Assembly: GCA_001466705.2 (NCBI GenBank)
Contig: LATX02000215.1
Location: forward strand, 1-64,000
DNA from: Moniliophthora roreri
Taxonomy: Eukaryota; Basidiomycota; Agaricomycetes; Agaricales; Marasmiaceae
DNA length: 64,000 bases
Direction of reading: 5' to 3'
Below the pieces are notes generated by a model. That model saw only the letters and a list, made by a program, of their open reading frames with translations, did no database searches and was not told the DNA's origin. The translations under genes were made by a program, and so were the position numbers. Positions 32,316 through 44,450 of this stretch are shown here, piece after piece; the stretch's first letter is position 1, and each line of letters opens with the position of its first letter.

Positions 32316-32621
32316 TACGTCGATCTGTGCCTGTCTGTCGAGTTGGGTAACTTTATGACCATTCGCGTTTGAGGCGTGTGAATCGATTATGTAATAATTA
32401 CTTGCCGAGTCTGCTGAGGTTCCACTCGCGCCAAATAACCTCGTCAAGGCCACAAATTGGGGGAGGGGGGCGTTTGCTCCTCACGGCGGTGAGTTATACT
32501 GTTTCAAGTTCAAACGCTTAGTAGAAGCTGACCTACTTAGTGTTAGCAGAACATGCCGTATCAGGAACTGAGCGATTTATCCACATTTTTGAAGACTTGG
32601 TATTCCTTCAATTATCAATTA

Positions 32622-32835
32622 CGAGTCCAAGTTTACGATGACTCGTCTGCGGAAGGTATAACTGGGTGGGAAAGTTGTGGTCTGATAGATATCAATAGAT
32701 TGTTTTGCTTGGTTCGTTTCGTCATTCGGCTTCGCTCTCATCGTCGGTTGGCCCCCAGAAAGTTATAACACCAGAAAACGGACTCGTACTCGCCATCTGA
32801 CCCCTGATGGCCCACTGCAGCAAGTTCGTCTTTAT
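32622..32835 (+). repeat. 0.2 kb interspersed repeat, copy 2
   Basis: Tandem with copy 3. Shares GGAAGGTATAACTGGGTGGG and the end CCCACTGCAGCAAGTTCGTC. Confidence 0.7.
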
Positions 32836-33035
32836 CTGCCAATTTTTCACTTACGCGGAAGGTATAACTGGGTGGGAAAGTCTGATAGATGTCGATAGAT
32901 TGTTTTGTTTGGCGCACCACGTTCAGCTTCGCTCTCTTATGATGCACAACTTTCCGCAAAACCACAACGTCAGAAACGGACTCGTGATCGTCATCAGACA
33001 CTGATGACCCACTGCGGCAAGTACCTGTGCTCAAT
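32818..33035 (+). repeat. 0.2 kb interspersed repeat, copy 3
   Basis: Directly follows copy 2, with the terminal CCCACTGC shared at the junction. Ends CCCACTGCGGCAAGTAC. Confidence 0.7.
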
Positions 33036-34140
33036 AAGTTCACTAAAGGATGCCATGGTTAGGTTGAGCGGATATCGGTGAGCTCCATTTTGCTCATATG
33101 CTGTAGACGTCAATCTGGAAGCATGATGGACACAAGCTACACGGAGCCTAGTTCACCGTATATGAAGGCTAACGCTCACGCCTTCACTGGAAACAGCCCA
33201 CGGATATTCATCTGGAGCCTCCTCGTGCGCTATTCGTCAAATGAATTAGATCTTTGCCCGAACAAGAGTAAGTCTGATCGTGTCGCATACACATGTTTGG
33301 AGCTCATGATGTTTCGTCGGTAGATGAATGAAAAACATTGGACGAGTCGTACTTGATGGACCACATGAGGTATTGTGTCATGGAAAGGACCTGGGCAAGC
33401 TCGTGTACGCTATACTGGGGACAAATTCGTACGCAATCCTATTCCGGTTCTACCTGTGACATAGACGGAACATCCCATGATCCCCGCCCTCACAAATCCG
33501 AATTGAAGAATCAAATTGCTTGGAAGATGAACATGACTGTTGGGAGACGTCAAGGTCCAACGGCGACGAACGCATCACGGAGTTTGGTGCATCAGGTGCA
33601 GAACAGAACATTTCGTCCAATGCCACTGCTTTCAGATGTTATACCCGCGACGGTGCATTCCAGAACAACATCATAGGAGGTTGCCTCTAACTGGTACGAC
33701 TGCGGTCACTGATAGAACTCCGTGGATGCTGTGCCGGGATCGCTATCATGCAACACATCTGGTCCCTTCCCGTCACGGTCGCGCGCATTATCAGGGCTGC
33801 TCAATTGACAAAATTACCGGTCCGTATCAAAACTAACCGTTCGCGCCATCAATGCCATTTTTTAACCCCGACGTGGACCAGGCGAGAATGTGATTCTTTC
33901 ACTGCCCTTTCACTCGTTTATGCTATTGACTTTTTGAATATCTGATTATAATATTTCAAATATAATTGGTACGGAGAGTTCTCTCACATCCTCATCATCA
34001 TGTGGCTGATCCTACTCCCTATCGTATCCAGAATCTTCTTCTATGATGCCCACCGCAATACATTCGCTGGATGTGTTTAGAAGGTGCCCGACTCAGTGGG
34101 TATGGTCAAGAATGGGAGATACGATCTTTTGACTCGGACT
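33036..34140 (+). other. unresolved coding-like sequence
   Basis: Open stretches at 33078-33270 (RQSGSMMDTSYTEPSSPYMK then GTAAGT) and 33338-33676 resemble exons but cannot be joined. The sequence at 33806-33858 is a degenerate match, in opposite orientation, to the end of the exon at 34141 (IDKIT then LTVRAI). This may be the remains of an inverted paralogue of that gene. Confidence 0.3.
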
Positions 34141-34389
34141 TCAGTCAATGGCGGTGATGGCGCGAACGGTCAGTTTGATATATCCACGGACGGTGATTTT
34201 GTCAATCAAGCTAGCCTTTTTAAAATCATAGCCAGCGAAAACGCACTTTGATGGCCGGTCAAACTTCTCCGCAATCCACTCGAACGCAGTACCCACCAGC
34301 CCGAGGAGGGTACGCTTGCTAGAGTGACCAAAACACCACTGTTGACGCTCTGCTGCATGCTCAAGGTCAGCTGTTCCTTGGATTGTCGA
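34141..34389 (-). CDS. terminal exon of an unidentified gene
   Basis: The minus strand is open for 82 codons and ends in TGA at 34141. The sequence is convincingly coding: EHAAERQQWCFGHSSKRTLL, then GTAFEWIAEKFDRPSKCVFA, then GYIKLTVRAITAID. Composition is that of a folded soluble domain. The upstream limit is uncertain, with AG acceptors near 34376 and 34370. The 0.2 kb repeat at 34455 may have cut the gene. No family recognised. Confidence 0.4.
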   Translation of the reverse strand, partial: STIQGTADLEHAAERQQWCFGHSSKRTLLGLVGTAFEWIAEKFDRPSKCVFAGYDFKKASLIDKITVRGYIKLTVRAITAID

Positions 34390-34454
34390 GAAAAAAAGTC
34401 TTTGAAAATACCTTTAGGATAGATATACAGTCAAATCTTGGAGGGGATAAATCA

Positions 34455-34690
34455 ATAGTGATTCATCAGCTTGCCGCACTGGGTCATCAGTGTCCAATGG
34501 CAACTACGAGTCCGTTTTCTGGGATGAGAGCGAAGTAGAGACGGAACGAACCAAACAAAACGATCTATCGACATCTCAGACCACGACTTTCTCACCCATT
34601 TATACATACCTTCTGTATAAGGAAAAAATTGGCAGAAGAAGACGAATCCTCGTAAATCCGGACTCGTACCGCCTTCGGGTAGCGCAAAAA
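34455..34690 (-). repeat. 0.2 kb interspersed repeat, copy 4
   Basis: Inverted relative to copies 2 and 3. Contains GCACTGGGTCATCAGTGTCC and GAGAGCGAAGTAGAGACGGA. Confidence 0.7.
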
Positions 34691-34834
34691 AGGGATCTAG
34701 GTTACTTGATATTTGAATCTTGATGGCTTCGGGTTGCACCACCCATCACCATCAAATTTTGCTTGCAGAAATGCTGATGGTCCATACGCGGGATGCCTGC
34801 AATTAGCAAGAGCATTTTTTTTGGATACGTAACA

Positions 34835-34843
34835 TATATAAAT
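34835..34843 (+). promoter_or_regulatory. TATA box of copy c
   Basis: TATATAAAT, about 45 nt before ATG 34888. Confidence 0.6.
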
Positions 34844-34887
34844 TTCATCCAGCTTTCCGTTACTTTTTTGTCTCCTTTCGAGCTCCA

Positions 34888-36376
34888 ATGACAACGACTG
34901 TCTCGGGCAGCGTCGAATCCGTTTTTAATGTCCGATTCGTTCTCGTCAAACCTATCACTACTGTTGGGGTACGTGTAATATTCTTGCCTAGAATCACTTT
35001 CACTAACCTGTCCTTTTCAGTTAACGCTACTATTATTTGGTAGGCTTCGAATCATCGTTATTCATTTGAGTGGCCGACGAGGACCTACGGATAGGATTCT
35101 ATGTTTTACTCTTCGGCCAGTCGTTCTACTTTCTATCGACCCGTCAGAATGCCGTCAACAGAAGATTACACTTGATCTCGATTACAACTCTCTTTGTGGT
35201 GGCGACTGCTGCGTCGTTCATTGCAGCCACTGGTGATGTCTGGGACTCTGTCGAGATCCTCCGAGCTTTAAAAACCCAGAATCTGACATCTCCCAGAAGT
35301 CCAGGAAAGAAGGGTGTCCGGTAAATTCTCTTGATCTCGGAGAAATTAACTTTGTTAGTTAATTGTTCCTAAAGGGCAGCTACTTATATCGGCTTTGTCG
35401 TAACAAAGTAAGGTGCCACTAGCTGGAAGACGGTATACAGTGTGCTAAAGTGATCGGTTTTCAGCTGTATTGCGGATTATGTTCTGGTGAGCACTCTCGT
35501 GCTTCAGTCGTCTCGAATACTTACCTTTAGTTGCAGATTTATCGGTTGTTTACTATCTGGGGCGGTAGCAAACGAGTCATTGGATTCCCTGTTGTTGCTT
35601 CAATATCAGCGAACGGTATGGATGAATTTGTCTGTTTTGAATTTTCGGTTGACTGAGTTGCGTTTACTTTAGCTGCGGGCCTGGCTTCTTCAATCATCAG
35701 GATCATTACCTCGCCCGATACCAGCTCGTTAACGTATTTCGACTCGTATACAGATGTCATCGAGAGCCCAGTTGCATACTGTACGTCCAGTCTCTTTTTC
35801 AGGTCTATGACTTATCATCATCCAATTTTCTCAGATTTTATGATTGCTGCGGTTTCTGCAATTGCTTCAGTCAATGGCATGATTACTCTCATGATTGGTA
35901 CTGTTCCTAGTTCGTTCGATTCTCCACTCGCGCTCAGCATGTGACGCAGCTGGCCGAATCTGGTGGATAGCTCGGGAAAATTGTCGCGGGATGACTGGTC
36001 GTCTGACAACGGGCAACACTATTGATAAAGAATACAAGACTATCACTGCAATAATGTAGGTACGATCCTCCAAAGCGCTGGAACTGTTGACTTGATGCGA
36101 TCACTTGTAGCCTTGAATCTGGAATTATGTATTCGACAATTCTGATGGTCGACGTCGCTCTTGTGGTGAAGGCGGTTCCTGTTAATATCACACCCGCTGT
36201 TATCCTCGTTGCAGTAAGTACTAGTCAGCCAAGCGTCCCCTAAAGTCGTTCATTCTTTTTTTATACAGGGAATTGCACCAACATTTGTTATCATGCGGTC
36301 CAGCCTGCATCGATTTGTACATGGGGGTCAGGCAGAAGTCATAAGCTTTTCGCTGCACCTTGAGTTTTACGACTGA
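34888..36376 (+). CDS. seven-helix membrane protein, copy c (intact)
   Basis: Exons 34888-34968, 35021-35039, 35095-35320, 35375-35407, 35465-35486, 35531-35615, 35673-35780, 35835-35897, 35950-36055, 36111-36213 and 36269-36376 join in phase to 954 nt, 317 residues. All introns are GT-AG and 44-60 nt long. Predicted helices lie at about residues 28-47, 61-77, 110-128, 143-165, 193-212, 245-268 and 275-292. Landmarks: FYVLLFGQSFYFL, CIADYVL, IWGGSKRVIGFPVVAS, AGRIWWIAREN, ILESGIMYSTILM, GIAPTFVIMRSS. The layout matches an uncharacterised multi-pass family abundant in Agaricomycetes; a transport or sensing role is only a guess. It is the inverted twin of copy b. Confidence 0.85.
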
Positions 36377-39372
36377 GAGATGAGTCTGAAAAGTTTGGAG
36401 TCTGCCGGTAGAGTGGCTGTTTCCCTTTTCGTCCTTATTCTTCACTGACTGAGAACGGAGAAGCGAGCGGAAACGCGTTGAAACTTAGTAGAAGAACTCT
36501 AAAGAAGATCCAATCACCGTCTAGATGTTTGCCATGTACGTATCAGGACATGATGTTCACAGTGACTCGGGCAGTCTAGAATAACTTATTTGTGCTCACT
36601 GCATTTATATCGCCACTATCGACTATCAATGATAAACGATCTTCTGTTCCGCGAAAATTGGAAGCGCGTTTGAGGCGTGGGAATGTCTGACGTCAACCAA
36701 CCAGCGTTGCCGCATGTCCGAGTTCTCTTCCAAGGTCCTCCATCACTGCACCTGGTACGTAGCGCGTGTGGTTGCACTTGGCAAAGGTATTGACGTGGCG
36801 AGTCACTTCATTTAACACTGAGGACCTACTGACTGTCCGTCTCAGATGACTTCGTGGGATCCGACTCGGTGAATTCAATATCTTTCGCTGGCATGCTTAG
36901 AGCTCACACGTCACTTAAGACTACTCAGTTTGTCAATATCGGTACCGATGCGGGAGAGCGGGAAAAATTGGAAGACAAGACGGACGCTGTTCTGTGGTGC
37001 ACAGGTTTCTGGATTGAATAGAGTGAAAGAGTGGGGCACAGCAGAATTCTGTGAGTGCAGCACAGTTCCTACGTTGTATTATAGGCTCAAATGCATGCGC
37101 GAATAAGCCCATACACAACTGAAAGCCCATCGTGCCTCAAACGGGCCAATACGAAGATGGCTGTTGGAACGATTCATTAGCAACATTTTCGAACCGTCCG
37201 CCAGCATGTTCGTCCGGGTTGTTGTTTCCTCATGTTTTCGGACGCTTCTGTGAGTATGGCGTGCCCTCGCTCCCCATTCTGTTGTATCTGACCATTGAGT
37301 TTTGCAGATATTATCCACCAGTAACCACCTGAATTCTGTTGGCATCAAACGGAAGATACTCGGTACACTCCAGACTATACGCAACCAACAAGTCTGGTTC
37401 GAGTGCAATCGTTGCTGGGTCCAATGCCTCAATCGCCGTCCTCGCGTTTCACCTCTATTATTTCTATTCCTCAAAACGCAGAAGGAATCATTCCGTAGCT
37501 TTCGGAACTTGAAGGGCAAGTTCCGCGTGGTGTGTTGGACAGGTCGTGGCCACCAGGATCGACGCGGGAAAAGCAAGTATACCATGAACATATAGAAAGA
37601 AAGCCCTCAACATTCGGGATATGGACCAGGCAGAAAGCTTTCTCGATCCGGCGTTTTGCTTGGAAATGAGGCAGGAGTTATGTGGGTGCGACATGCGTTA
37701 GCCCTATGAAAAGACTGGGCACTACTTGCAGGGGGGTTGAGGCTGGAGAGACAGCCGTTTTCTCCGGTTGAGCTTTGTGAGTGGCTACGCGGTTTTTACT
37801 AGGCGACAAGCTGAATTCGGACTTCATCACAGATGCAGGACTTCTCAAAAAACTCGATCCATCCCGGATACCCTGTAACCTATCCTTGTACCTCTGATCA
37901 AGGTCGAGCTACTGCTGTTAGAACCGGCGCGTTCATCTCTCCTGACACCCCTCTACATTTAAATCCTTGTCGGAGGTATGGACGCGCGTTCGCACCGATA
38001 TCCCGTCCCCAAAATTCCTTGGGGCATGTGATACTCTTGTGTTGTACCAGGATTGCGCTTGCTCATTCTACTTGGAGCACATTGTTTTCTTACTAGCTAC
38101 CATATTACGCCTGGCGTATGTCAAGGGGTTCATCTTTGAGCGTATCACCGATCTTCTCGAGGTTAGACGCATTCGGGTATCACAGTGGCGTCAATGGCTA
38201 TGCGATGCTAGTCTGTTGGGCGAACTAGGCGTTCGACGCGTTTAGCCCAGCGGAGATAGGATCTGGCCCAATTTCATCCGGCGAACCTCCTCTTCTCAAT
38301 GAACATGATGCGGAACATTCATTCAGCGTATATCATCGGGCTTCGCAGATCATTCCCTCGCAGTAAGTCGTACTCTTTGATGACACATAGCTGCTTTCTG
38401 ACCACAGTGGTTATCTAGCGGATTGACCAGTGTCTTGCCGACTGGTACTTGGAGGATCTTGGTTAACAGAGGTATCGACTTGATGATATCGGTGAGTTCC
38501 TGAGTCGACGCGTTGCGTGGACATAGTCAAACTCATGTGATCCTCTTTCGACAGATTGAGAACGGTCAGATACGCGGCCCCACACCGAGAACGGTTCACA
38601 CTATCACTAGGGGTGATCCACATGTTATCCCTGGCGGCTATTGCCAGTCCTGACGCGCACTGCAACTCGGATATTTGTACGCTACTAGTGGTTAACTCAG
38701 ACCGATATTCTGCGTATGTTTCTTAACGCGGAAATTCGAATTTTGATAGGATACAGGATACAGGGACAATGTTTTACAGAGCGTCGCGGGCAGGTGTGTT
38801 GGATCATTTTTGTTGAGGGACCTCTTACTTATTCGTCGCAAACAGTACCTCCCCAGCCATCTCTCCAATGGACTACGATTCCAATCCTGCTTACCAATAA
38901 TTCTCAATCACGGTCAGAGCGTCTCGGTGGACCAGATTGGCTGTCGGACCAAGCTCTATATGGACCACAAAACCTGTTATTGCTTACACTACAATGGCTC
39001 ACGGTGCGTTGGAAGCGTTTATTCATCTTGGGAATCGTTTTGACTCGAATACTACTAGCCTCGAAGACATGTTCCTAGCTAGGTATTGCATTGCGCCCTC
39101 TCGCAGAGCGTACAATGTCGCAACTCGGCAGCTGGTATCTGCTTCCTTAACATTTAGGGATGCAAAAGCTTACTATGACCCAGGAATACGAGAATCCATC
39201 AGTCTCTTCCTGTCAGGCTCCCGTGCTTTGTTATTAATCATCATCGTCCTCAATTCACGGCTGCTACCCCCTATCAATGGTGTTCCTCAGGAACAAGCGA
39301 CATTCAACGCTCAGTGTTTATATCTTTCTAACTGCCTCCTGTAATTTTCGTCTCCTAAATTTGGAACCGCAA
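36377..39372. other. unresolved region with exon-like fragments
   Basis: Open stretches on the plus strand at 37833-37980 and 38716-39078 have no clear splice structure. 37100-37300 is related to 40320-40540 (both contain TCCGGGTTGTTGT, then GATGCTTCTGTGAGTA or GACGCTTCTGTGAGTA), so another duplicated gene fragment is likely. No domain recognised. Confidence 0.3.
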
Positions 39373-40265
39373 ATGATGATGGTCCACTCGGTCCCCTTCG
39401 AAGAACTGTTCACGGTCCAGTCAGTCCTTGTCGAACCTATCACCACTGTTGGAGTACGTGCACTGCTCTTGCCTTGATGCCAGTCTCAGGATCATTGACC
39501 TTTTAGTTAACGCTATACTGCTTGGTACGTGGCAGCAAAACCATTCCCATCGACATCGAATGACCGATGAGGTATCAACAGGATTCTACTCTTCGGGCAG
39601 TCGTTCTACTGCCTGTCAACCCGCCAGAACTTCACCACTAGAAGTATGCTTTGCCCGGATCACATCGCTTCTCTTCGACAGTAAATGCCGTTAGTGATGT
39701 CTGGGGTTCTGTAGAGCGCTTTCGAGCTTTGCAAACTTAGAGTATCAAATCTTTCATCGCATACTCCCACAGCAATCCAGCGAAGACGGGATATACGTGA
39801 GTACACTCTCTTTGAGTCATTGATTGTACTAATGATTCTCCTAGAGCGGCTACCTGTGTTGGCCACGCTTTGATAAAGTAAGGCCTTCAGATCACCACAG
39901 CAGCGGAATTTACTGAGTCCGATCATGCAGCAATATCTCGAATTCCTTTCTTGTCAGCACCCTTGTCGTTATGGCAGTCTTCCGATTACTCGGTTTTGTC
40001 GCAGATCCATCGTCTCTACTTGGTATGGCTCTAGCTAGCAAGCGAATCATAGCATTCTCAGGTGCCGCCTCGGCGGTAACGAATGGTATCATTGTTCCTC
40101 AAACCGAGCTTCCGTTGACTGAGCCGTGCTATCTTCAGCCCCTGGCCTTGCTATGGGTCTCATCAAAGTCACTGCAAGCACTGATGCCAGCAATATGTCG
40201 AACTAAGTATGCGTTGTGCAAGCAGTCGACTACCAAATTGGAATTGTACGTCCCCGCCTTTGTCA
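39373..40265 (+). pseudogene. membrane-protein family, copy d (decayed)
   Basis: Starts MMMVHSVPFEELFTVQSVLV, then the LTLLL-type short exon. The next exon has a deletion and frame changes (39580-39700). An in-frame TAG follows LQT near 39738, at the same place as in copy e. The exon 39990-40090 (QIHRLYLVW-like, then ASAVTN) and GLAMGLIKVTASTD near 40145 are recognisable. After about 40265 similarity to the family is lost. Confidence 0.65.
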
Positions 40266-41935
40266 GTGTACGGCCACTCCAAGTACTTATTCATTCGGGT
40301 TGCCCTAGACTACTCCCCTGAACTCAAACGCGTGGAAACAAGCCTCCACACAAGCGAAATCTCATCTTGCTGCCAAAGGGCCAACATGGAGAACGGCTGT
40401 TCGAAAGACTCATTTTTGAACCGCTCGTCAACCAACGTCCTTGTCCGGGTTGTTGTCTTTCCCTCTTCTCAGATGCTTCTGTGAGTACAATGTGCCGCTT
40501 GTTCATTCTAGTGTATCTGATCATGAGTAGCAGCATTCGTGGTTCAAATGAACGCTCCAGGTCTTAGCCCTCCAAACCGTGTTCTATCTCAGGATCTTCT
40601 CCATCTCTCTGTTGCTTCTACTAGGCATGCTCAAGCTACGGACATTCATGTCATTAGCGGCGGGTATGTAGCCACTGAATTCGCTATTAACGCCTGCTGG
40701 GGGCCGATGCGATGTGCGATGTACCAGTATTAGGTGCAGTTCAACTCTTCATGTATCGTCTCGGGCAGGACTGTCCGCCCTGTTATGGAGACCTATCTGC
40801 GCGATACCCTGTGTTCTCCAGAGTTCCCTCAGAAAACCTGTGTTTTTACCCAGTAGCATTGCTCTCCATACGCTTCTACGTCCGGCTACTAGTTAAGTCA
40901 CCCCGCCGCCATTGCAAACCGCAAGTTTCGATGACAAGACTGTACTATTGTACACCTTTTCAGGATTGCGTCGACATTGTGGGTGGAAACGCTCGAAGAC
41001 CGGTGCTTTACTGTTGACGATTACCTCTGATGTGCAATCCAGTGGAACAGTAACCAGGAGAACTGGGCATTGTATTCGGCGTTTTCGGCGGTTGGAGCCC
41101 GAAGTGGGCTCACAGAGATACTAGGGTCAATTCAGAGACATGAATCAACGTATGGAGCCGAAGCAAGATTAGAACATCAGATTGCGGCATTGAGAAGAGA
41201 AAAGCTAGAAATGGACAGCGGAATGTCGTGAGTCATACCTGCTATCAAACCGTGCCGACATTTATCGCGGATACAGAATTCTTAGGAGATGCTCGTACGT
41301 CGAAAGGGTCTGCGTGAAGGTCTTGATTCATCGGCGGAATCCAAACAATCTGTCCGGGTATTTATAACTCTTTCCTCTCCTCACGGCTCGACGATTTACT
41401 TTGACGTAATAGCACCTTGTCTCCCCCGCGCGGGGCCTGTGTGGTTTCTGTCTTTTACCTATCTGGTGCCATTCAGAACACTAGTACCTGATTTGTCTCC
41501 ATTTTCATGAAGATGAACTAATCATGAAACGCTATTCAACAACAACGCCTTGTTCCCAAGTCGGGTTCAAATGCTACCGGGAACACTCTAGTGCCGCCTC
41601 CTTGCCACAACAGTATGATTGTTCATTTTTATGCTTTCTCTGCATGCAGAGTCACTGAAGGTTGTTTCTCTTGGTGAACAGAGCATCATCGCCCCGGCAT
41701 AAGCGTTTGTTCGGGTAATATAGTCGCCCTCCTACTGTATCGGCACGCACTAGGCTAGGCGCCTGTAAATGTGTGGAAATCCATCATTCCTCTCCCATCG
41801 CGCGCTTGTTGATCATCACCTGTAGTCATCAAGCATATTAATCTGAAGCGAGGGAACTTCCCGGATAAGCGCATACAAATACAACGCCAGCCGCGCTATT
41901 TGTCAATTTCGTCCCCTCCGGAACCACAACGACAA
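40266..41935. other. unresolved, one coiled-coil-like exon
   Basis: 41031-41231 is open and reads SGLTEILGSIQRHESTYGAE then LEHQIAALRREKLEMDSGMS, ending at TGA or at a GTGAGT donor. It has heptad-like spacing but no identified family. 40320-40540 repeats a fragment seen at 37100. Nothing else is supported. Confidence 0.3.
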
Positions 41936-43434
41936 TGGCCATCCCGGTTCCTATGCAAGAGTTATTCACGGTCCAGTCGGTCTTTGTCAAGCCCATCACC
42001 GCTGTTGGAGTGCGTGCACCGCTCTCGTCTTGGTGCCAGTCCTAAAGATTACTAATTTTCCTTCCAGTTAACGCTGTTACTGTCTGGTGGGTGGCGAATC
42101 ATCGATTCATCACCGTATTCATTAATTGGCGAGGATTCTATGCGGCAGGATTCTATATTCTACTCTTCGGACAGTCGCTTTACTTCCTCTCAACCCGTCG
42201 GGACGCCGACAATAGGCGACTACACTTGACTTGGATTACATCTCTTTTCTTTGTGGCGATAGCTGCCTCGTTTATAAACGCCGCTGGTGATGTCTGGGAC
42301 TCTGTAACGGTCTTCCAAGTTTTGCAAACTTAGGACATAATGTCTTTCGTGGCATACTCCCAAGGCAATAAAGATAAGACGGGCATTACGCGAGCCCTCC
42401 CTCACCTGAGTGGTTAAATCAAGTATACTAATGATTTTTTTTAGAGCGGCTGCTTATCTTGGTTATGTCTTAATGAAGTAAGGCCACAGGTCATCGCAAC
42501 AGCAGAACTGGCTGAATCCGACCATGCAGTTGTATCTCGGATTCCTTTCTTGTCAGCACCCTTATCATAATGGCAGTCATCCAATCACTCAGTTTTGCCG
42601 CAGATTCACCGCCTGTACGTGGTATGGGGCTCTAGTAGACGAGCTATAGCATTCCCAGTCGTGGCTTCAGTGGCAGTAAACGGTATGATCCTCGCCTGTC
42701 TGAGTTCACTGTGATCGAACCTTGTTGTCTCCAGCCGTTGGTCTCGCTACGGCAATCACGAAGATCATTGTATCTGTCGACACTTCGAACCCGGCGTTGT
42801 ACGAGTTGTACAAGAAGACGATCAATTATCAAATTGGCTACTGTACGTTCCCGCTGCGTCAGTGTGTGACTGACACTCCAAGTATTTATCCATTTGACTT
42901 CTCCTAGACTGTGCGAATCCCCCGGTCAATGTCATGATTACTTTGATGATTGGTACAACTCTCCCATCTTTCGTCCCCCAACTTTGTGCTCACGAGTTCC
43001 ATGCAGCTGGTCGGATTTGGTGGGTAGCTCGAGACATCCGACGGGCAATACCTGGCCCCCGACAGAGCAAGGCCATTCACCGAGACTACAAGACTGTCAT
43101 TGCAATGACGTGAGTAAAGTACCTTTCCTATCATCTAGCTGTTCTAATGATTTGAGCTTTGAGGCTCGAATCTGGACTCGTGTATTCGATGGTTAGAATC
43201 GTTCACGCCGGGAATGCCGGCGCAATCGGCGTCCCCATCAACCTTGCTCCAGCCAGCATCCTCGTAGCGGTAAGTGCATGGCCAAACGTCCTCGTCTTTG
43301 GTCTCTAAATATGCCTTTAGGGAATTGCTCCGACATTCGTTATTTTGCAGTCCAATCTCATTCGAAGTGTTCAAAGGGGTCAAACAGATAAAAGTATATC
43401 GCTACAGTTCGAGCTCACGTCGGTGAAGCAATGA
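41936..43434 (+). pseudogene. membrane-protein family, copy e (nearly intact)
   Basis: MAIPVPMQELFTVQSVFVKP, the short LTLLLSG exon, then FYILLFGQSLYFL...NRRLHLTWITSLFF. Later exons read IHRLYVVWGSSRRAIAFPVV, MITLMIAGRIWWVARDIRRA, LESGLVYSMVRIV and GIAPTFVILQSN, to TGA 43432-43434. Two defects: an in-frame TAG after QVLQT near 42331, and the following donor reads GCGAGC where copy d has GTGAGT. All other exons keep phase, so loss of function is recent or the exon is spliced differently. Confidence 0.65.
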
Positions 43435-43547
43435 ACAAGGCTACAGTACATGATAAGGGATAATTTGTTGGGCTTGATATTTAACACTAGTTCATTGTCC
43501 AGAATTGCATGCATTCATAGCCTTTTAAATTGTGTATCCAGTTACAA

Positions 43548-43765
43548 GCCCGAGTTTATGAGGATTCGTCTTTATCTGCCAACTTGAATTTTCTCCTCAT
43601 ACGGAAGGTATAAGTGGGTGGGAAAGTCATGGTATCGTTTTGTTTAGCTCGTTCAGTCTCATTACGGTGCCCAAAGTTCCGCGAAACCATAACGCCAGAA
43701 ACGGACTCGTAGTCACCATTGGACCCTGATGGCCCACTGCGGCAAGTACTTTTTGGTCTACCTTT
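43548..43765 (+). repeat. 0.2 kb interspersed repeat, copy 5
   Basis: Begins ATGAGGATTCGTCTTTATCT and ends CCCACTGCGGCAAGTAC, about 115 bp after the stop of copy e. Confidence 0.7.
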
Positions 43766-44118
43766 CAAGATTGAGCCTTTTTTACTAGAAACGTGTGACT
43801 ATTGGCGCGACCTGCCGCGATGCGGCTTTCACCAAGCTTTCGCTGTAACCACCATCGTCCTCAATGCACATCTTCAGGTACATCGTCATCTTCGACCCTC
43901 AGCTCAAGATTTTCGCGGGTGTTATGTCAGCTCACTGTCAGGTTATGGAGCTAGAATAGTGGTTGAATGGGGATACGGACAGGTTTAATGAACGCTCTCT
44001 GGGTGCGTCTGCGAGGCAGAGGTCGATGGGTATAACTCGATCCTTACAGCAGAGAAGCAAGCGGTGGACAGCTGTCAAGATGCTCCCAGAAAAGGTAAGC
44101 TGAGGCACGTTATGCAGC

Positions 44119-44450
44119 CCACCTGTGGTTCCCGCATAAATCCGTCAATCAACGGGCCAAAACACGTTATGACAGCCGCTTGATTAACGGCTTTTTTCAT
44201 GGTTTTTCCCCGCACGCGCTTACCACCCTCGTTTACCCTCAATACCTCAATATCTCCTGCTCTCGACTCACCAAGTTGCTCAAGTCGTCACATGGCCTCA
44301 ACGACTGGTGTTCACTCGGCGCCATCAGTGACTCGTCGCCAACACCGGTCCCGCAAAATCAACCACGACTCCCATGACTCTCGTCATCGTTCGGAACGGT
44401 CTCGACATCGCCTGGGGTGGTTGTCATCGTCTGCGCAGGTTAAAATTCTA
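44119..44450 (+). repeat. repeat with CpG intact; relative of 46735-47100
   Basis: Matches the reverse complement of 46735-47100 (and its duplicate 49064-49429). Almost all differences are CG here against TG or CA there. A frame MVFPRTRLPPSFTLNTSISP runs through it, but so it does in the decayed copy; I do not claim a gene. Confidence 0.7.

Larger units (their letters stand above)
32360..36376 (+). repeat. right arm of the inverted segmental duplication
   Basis: Mirror of 24378-27549: the GCGTTTGAGGCGTGTGAAT block at 32365, the 0.2 kb repeat (here twice in tandem), then the membrane-protein copy c. It also has an additional inverted 0.2 kb repeat at 34455. Confidence 0.55.

Noticed and set aside
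37079..37591. 170-codon minus-strand ORF
   Set aside because: Arg/Trp/His-rich composition typical of an antisense shadow; the region resembles 40320-40540 only on the plus strand.
41540..41590. tRNA-like GGGTTCAAAT motif
   Set aside because: No A box or cloverleaf; only a 7 bp hairpin is present.
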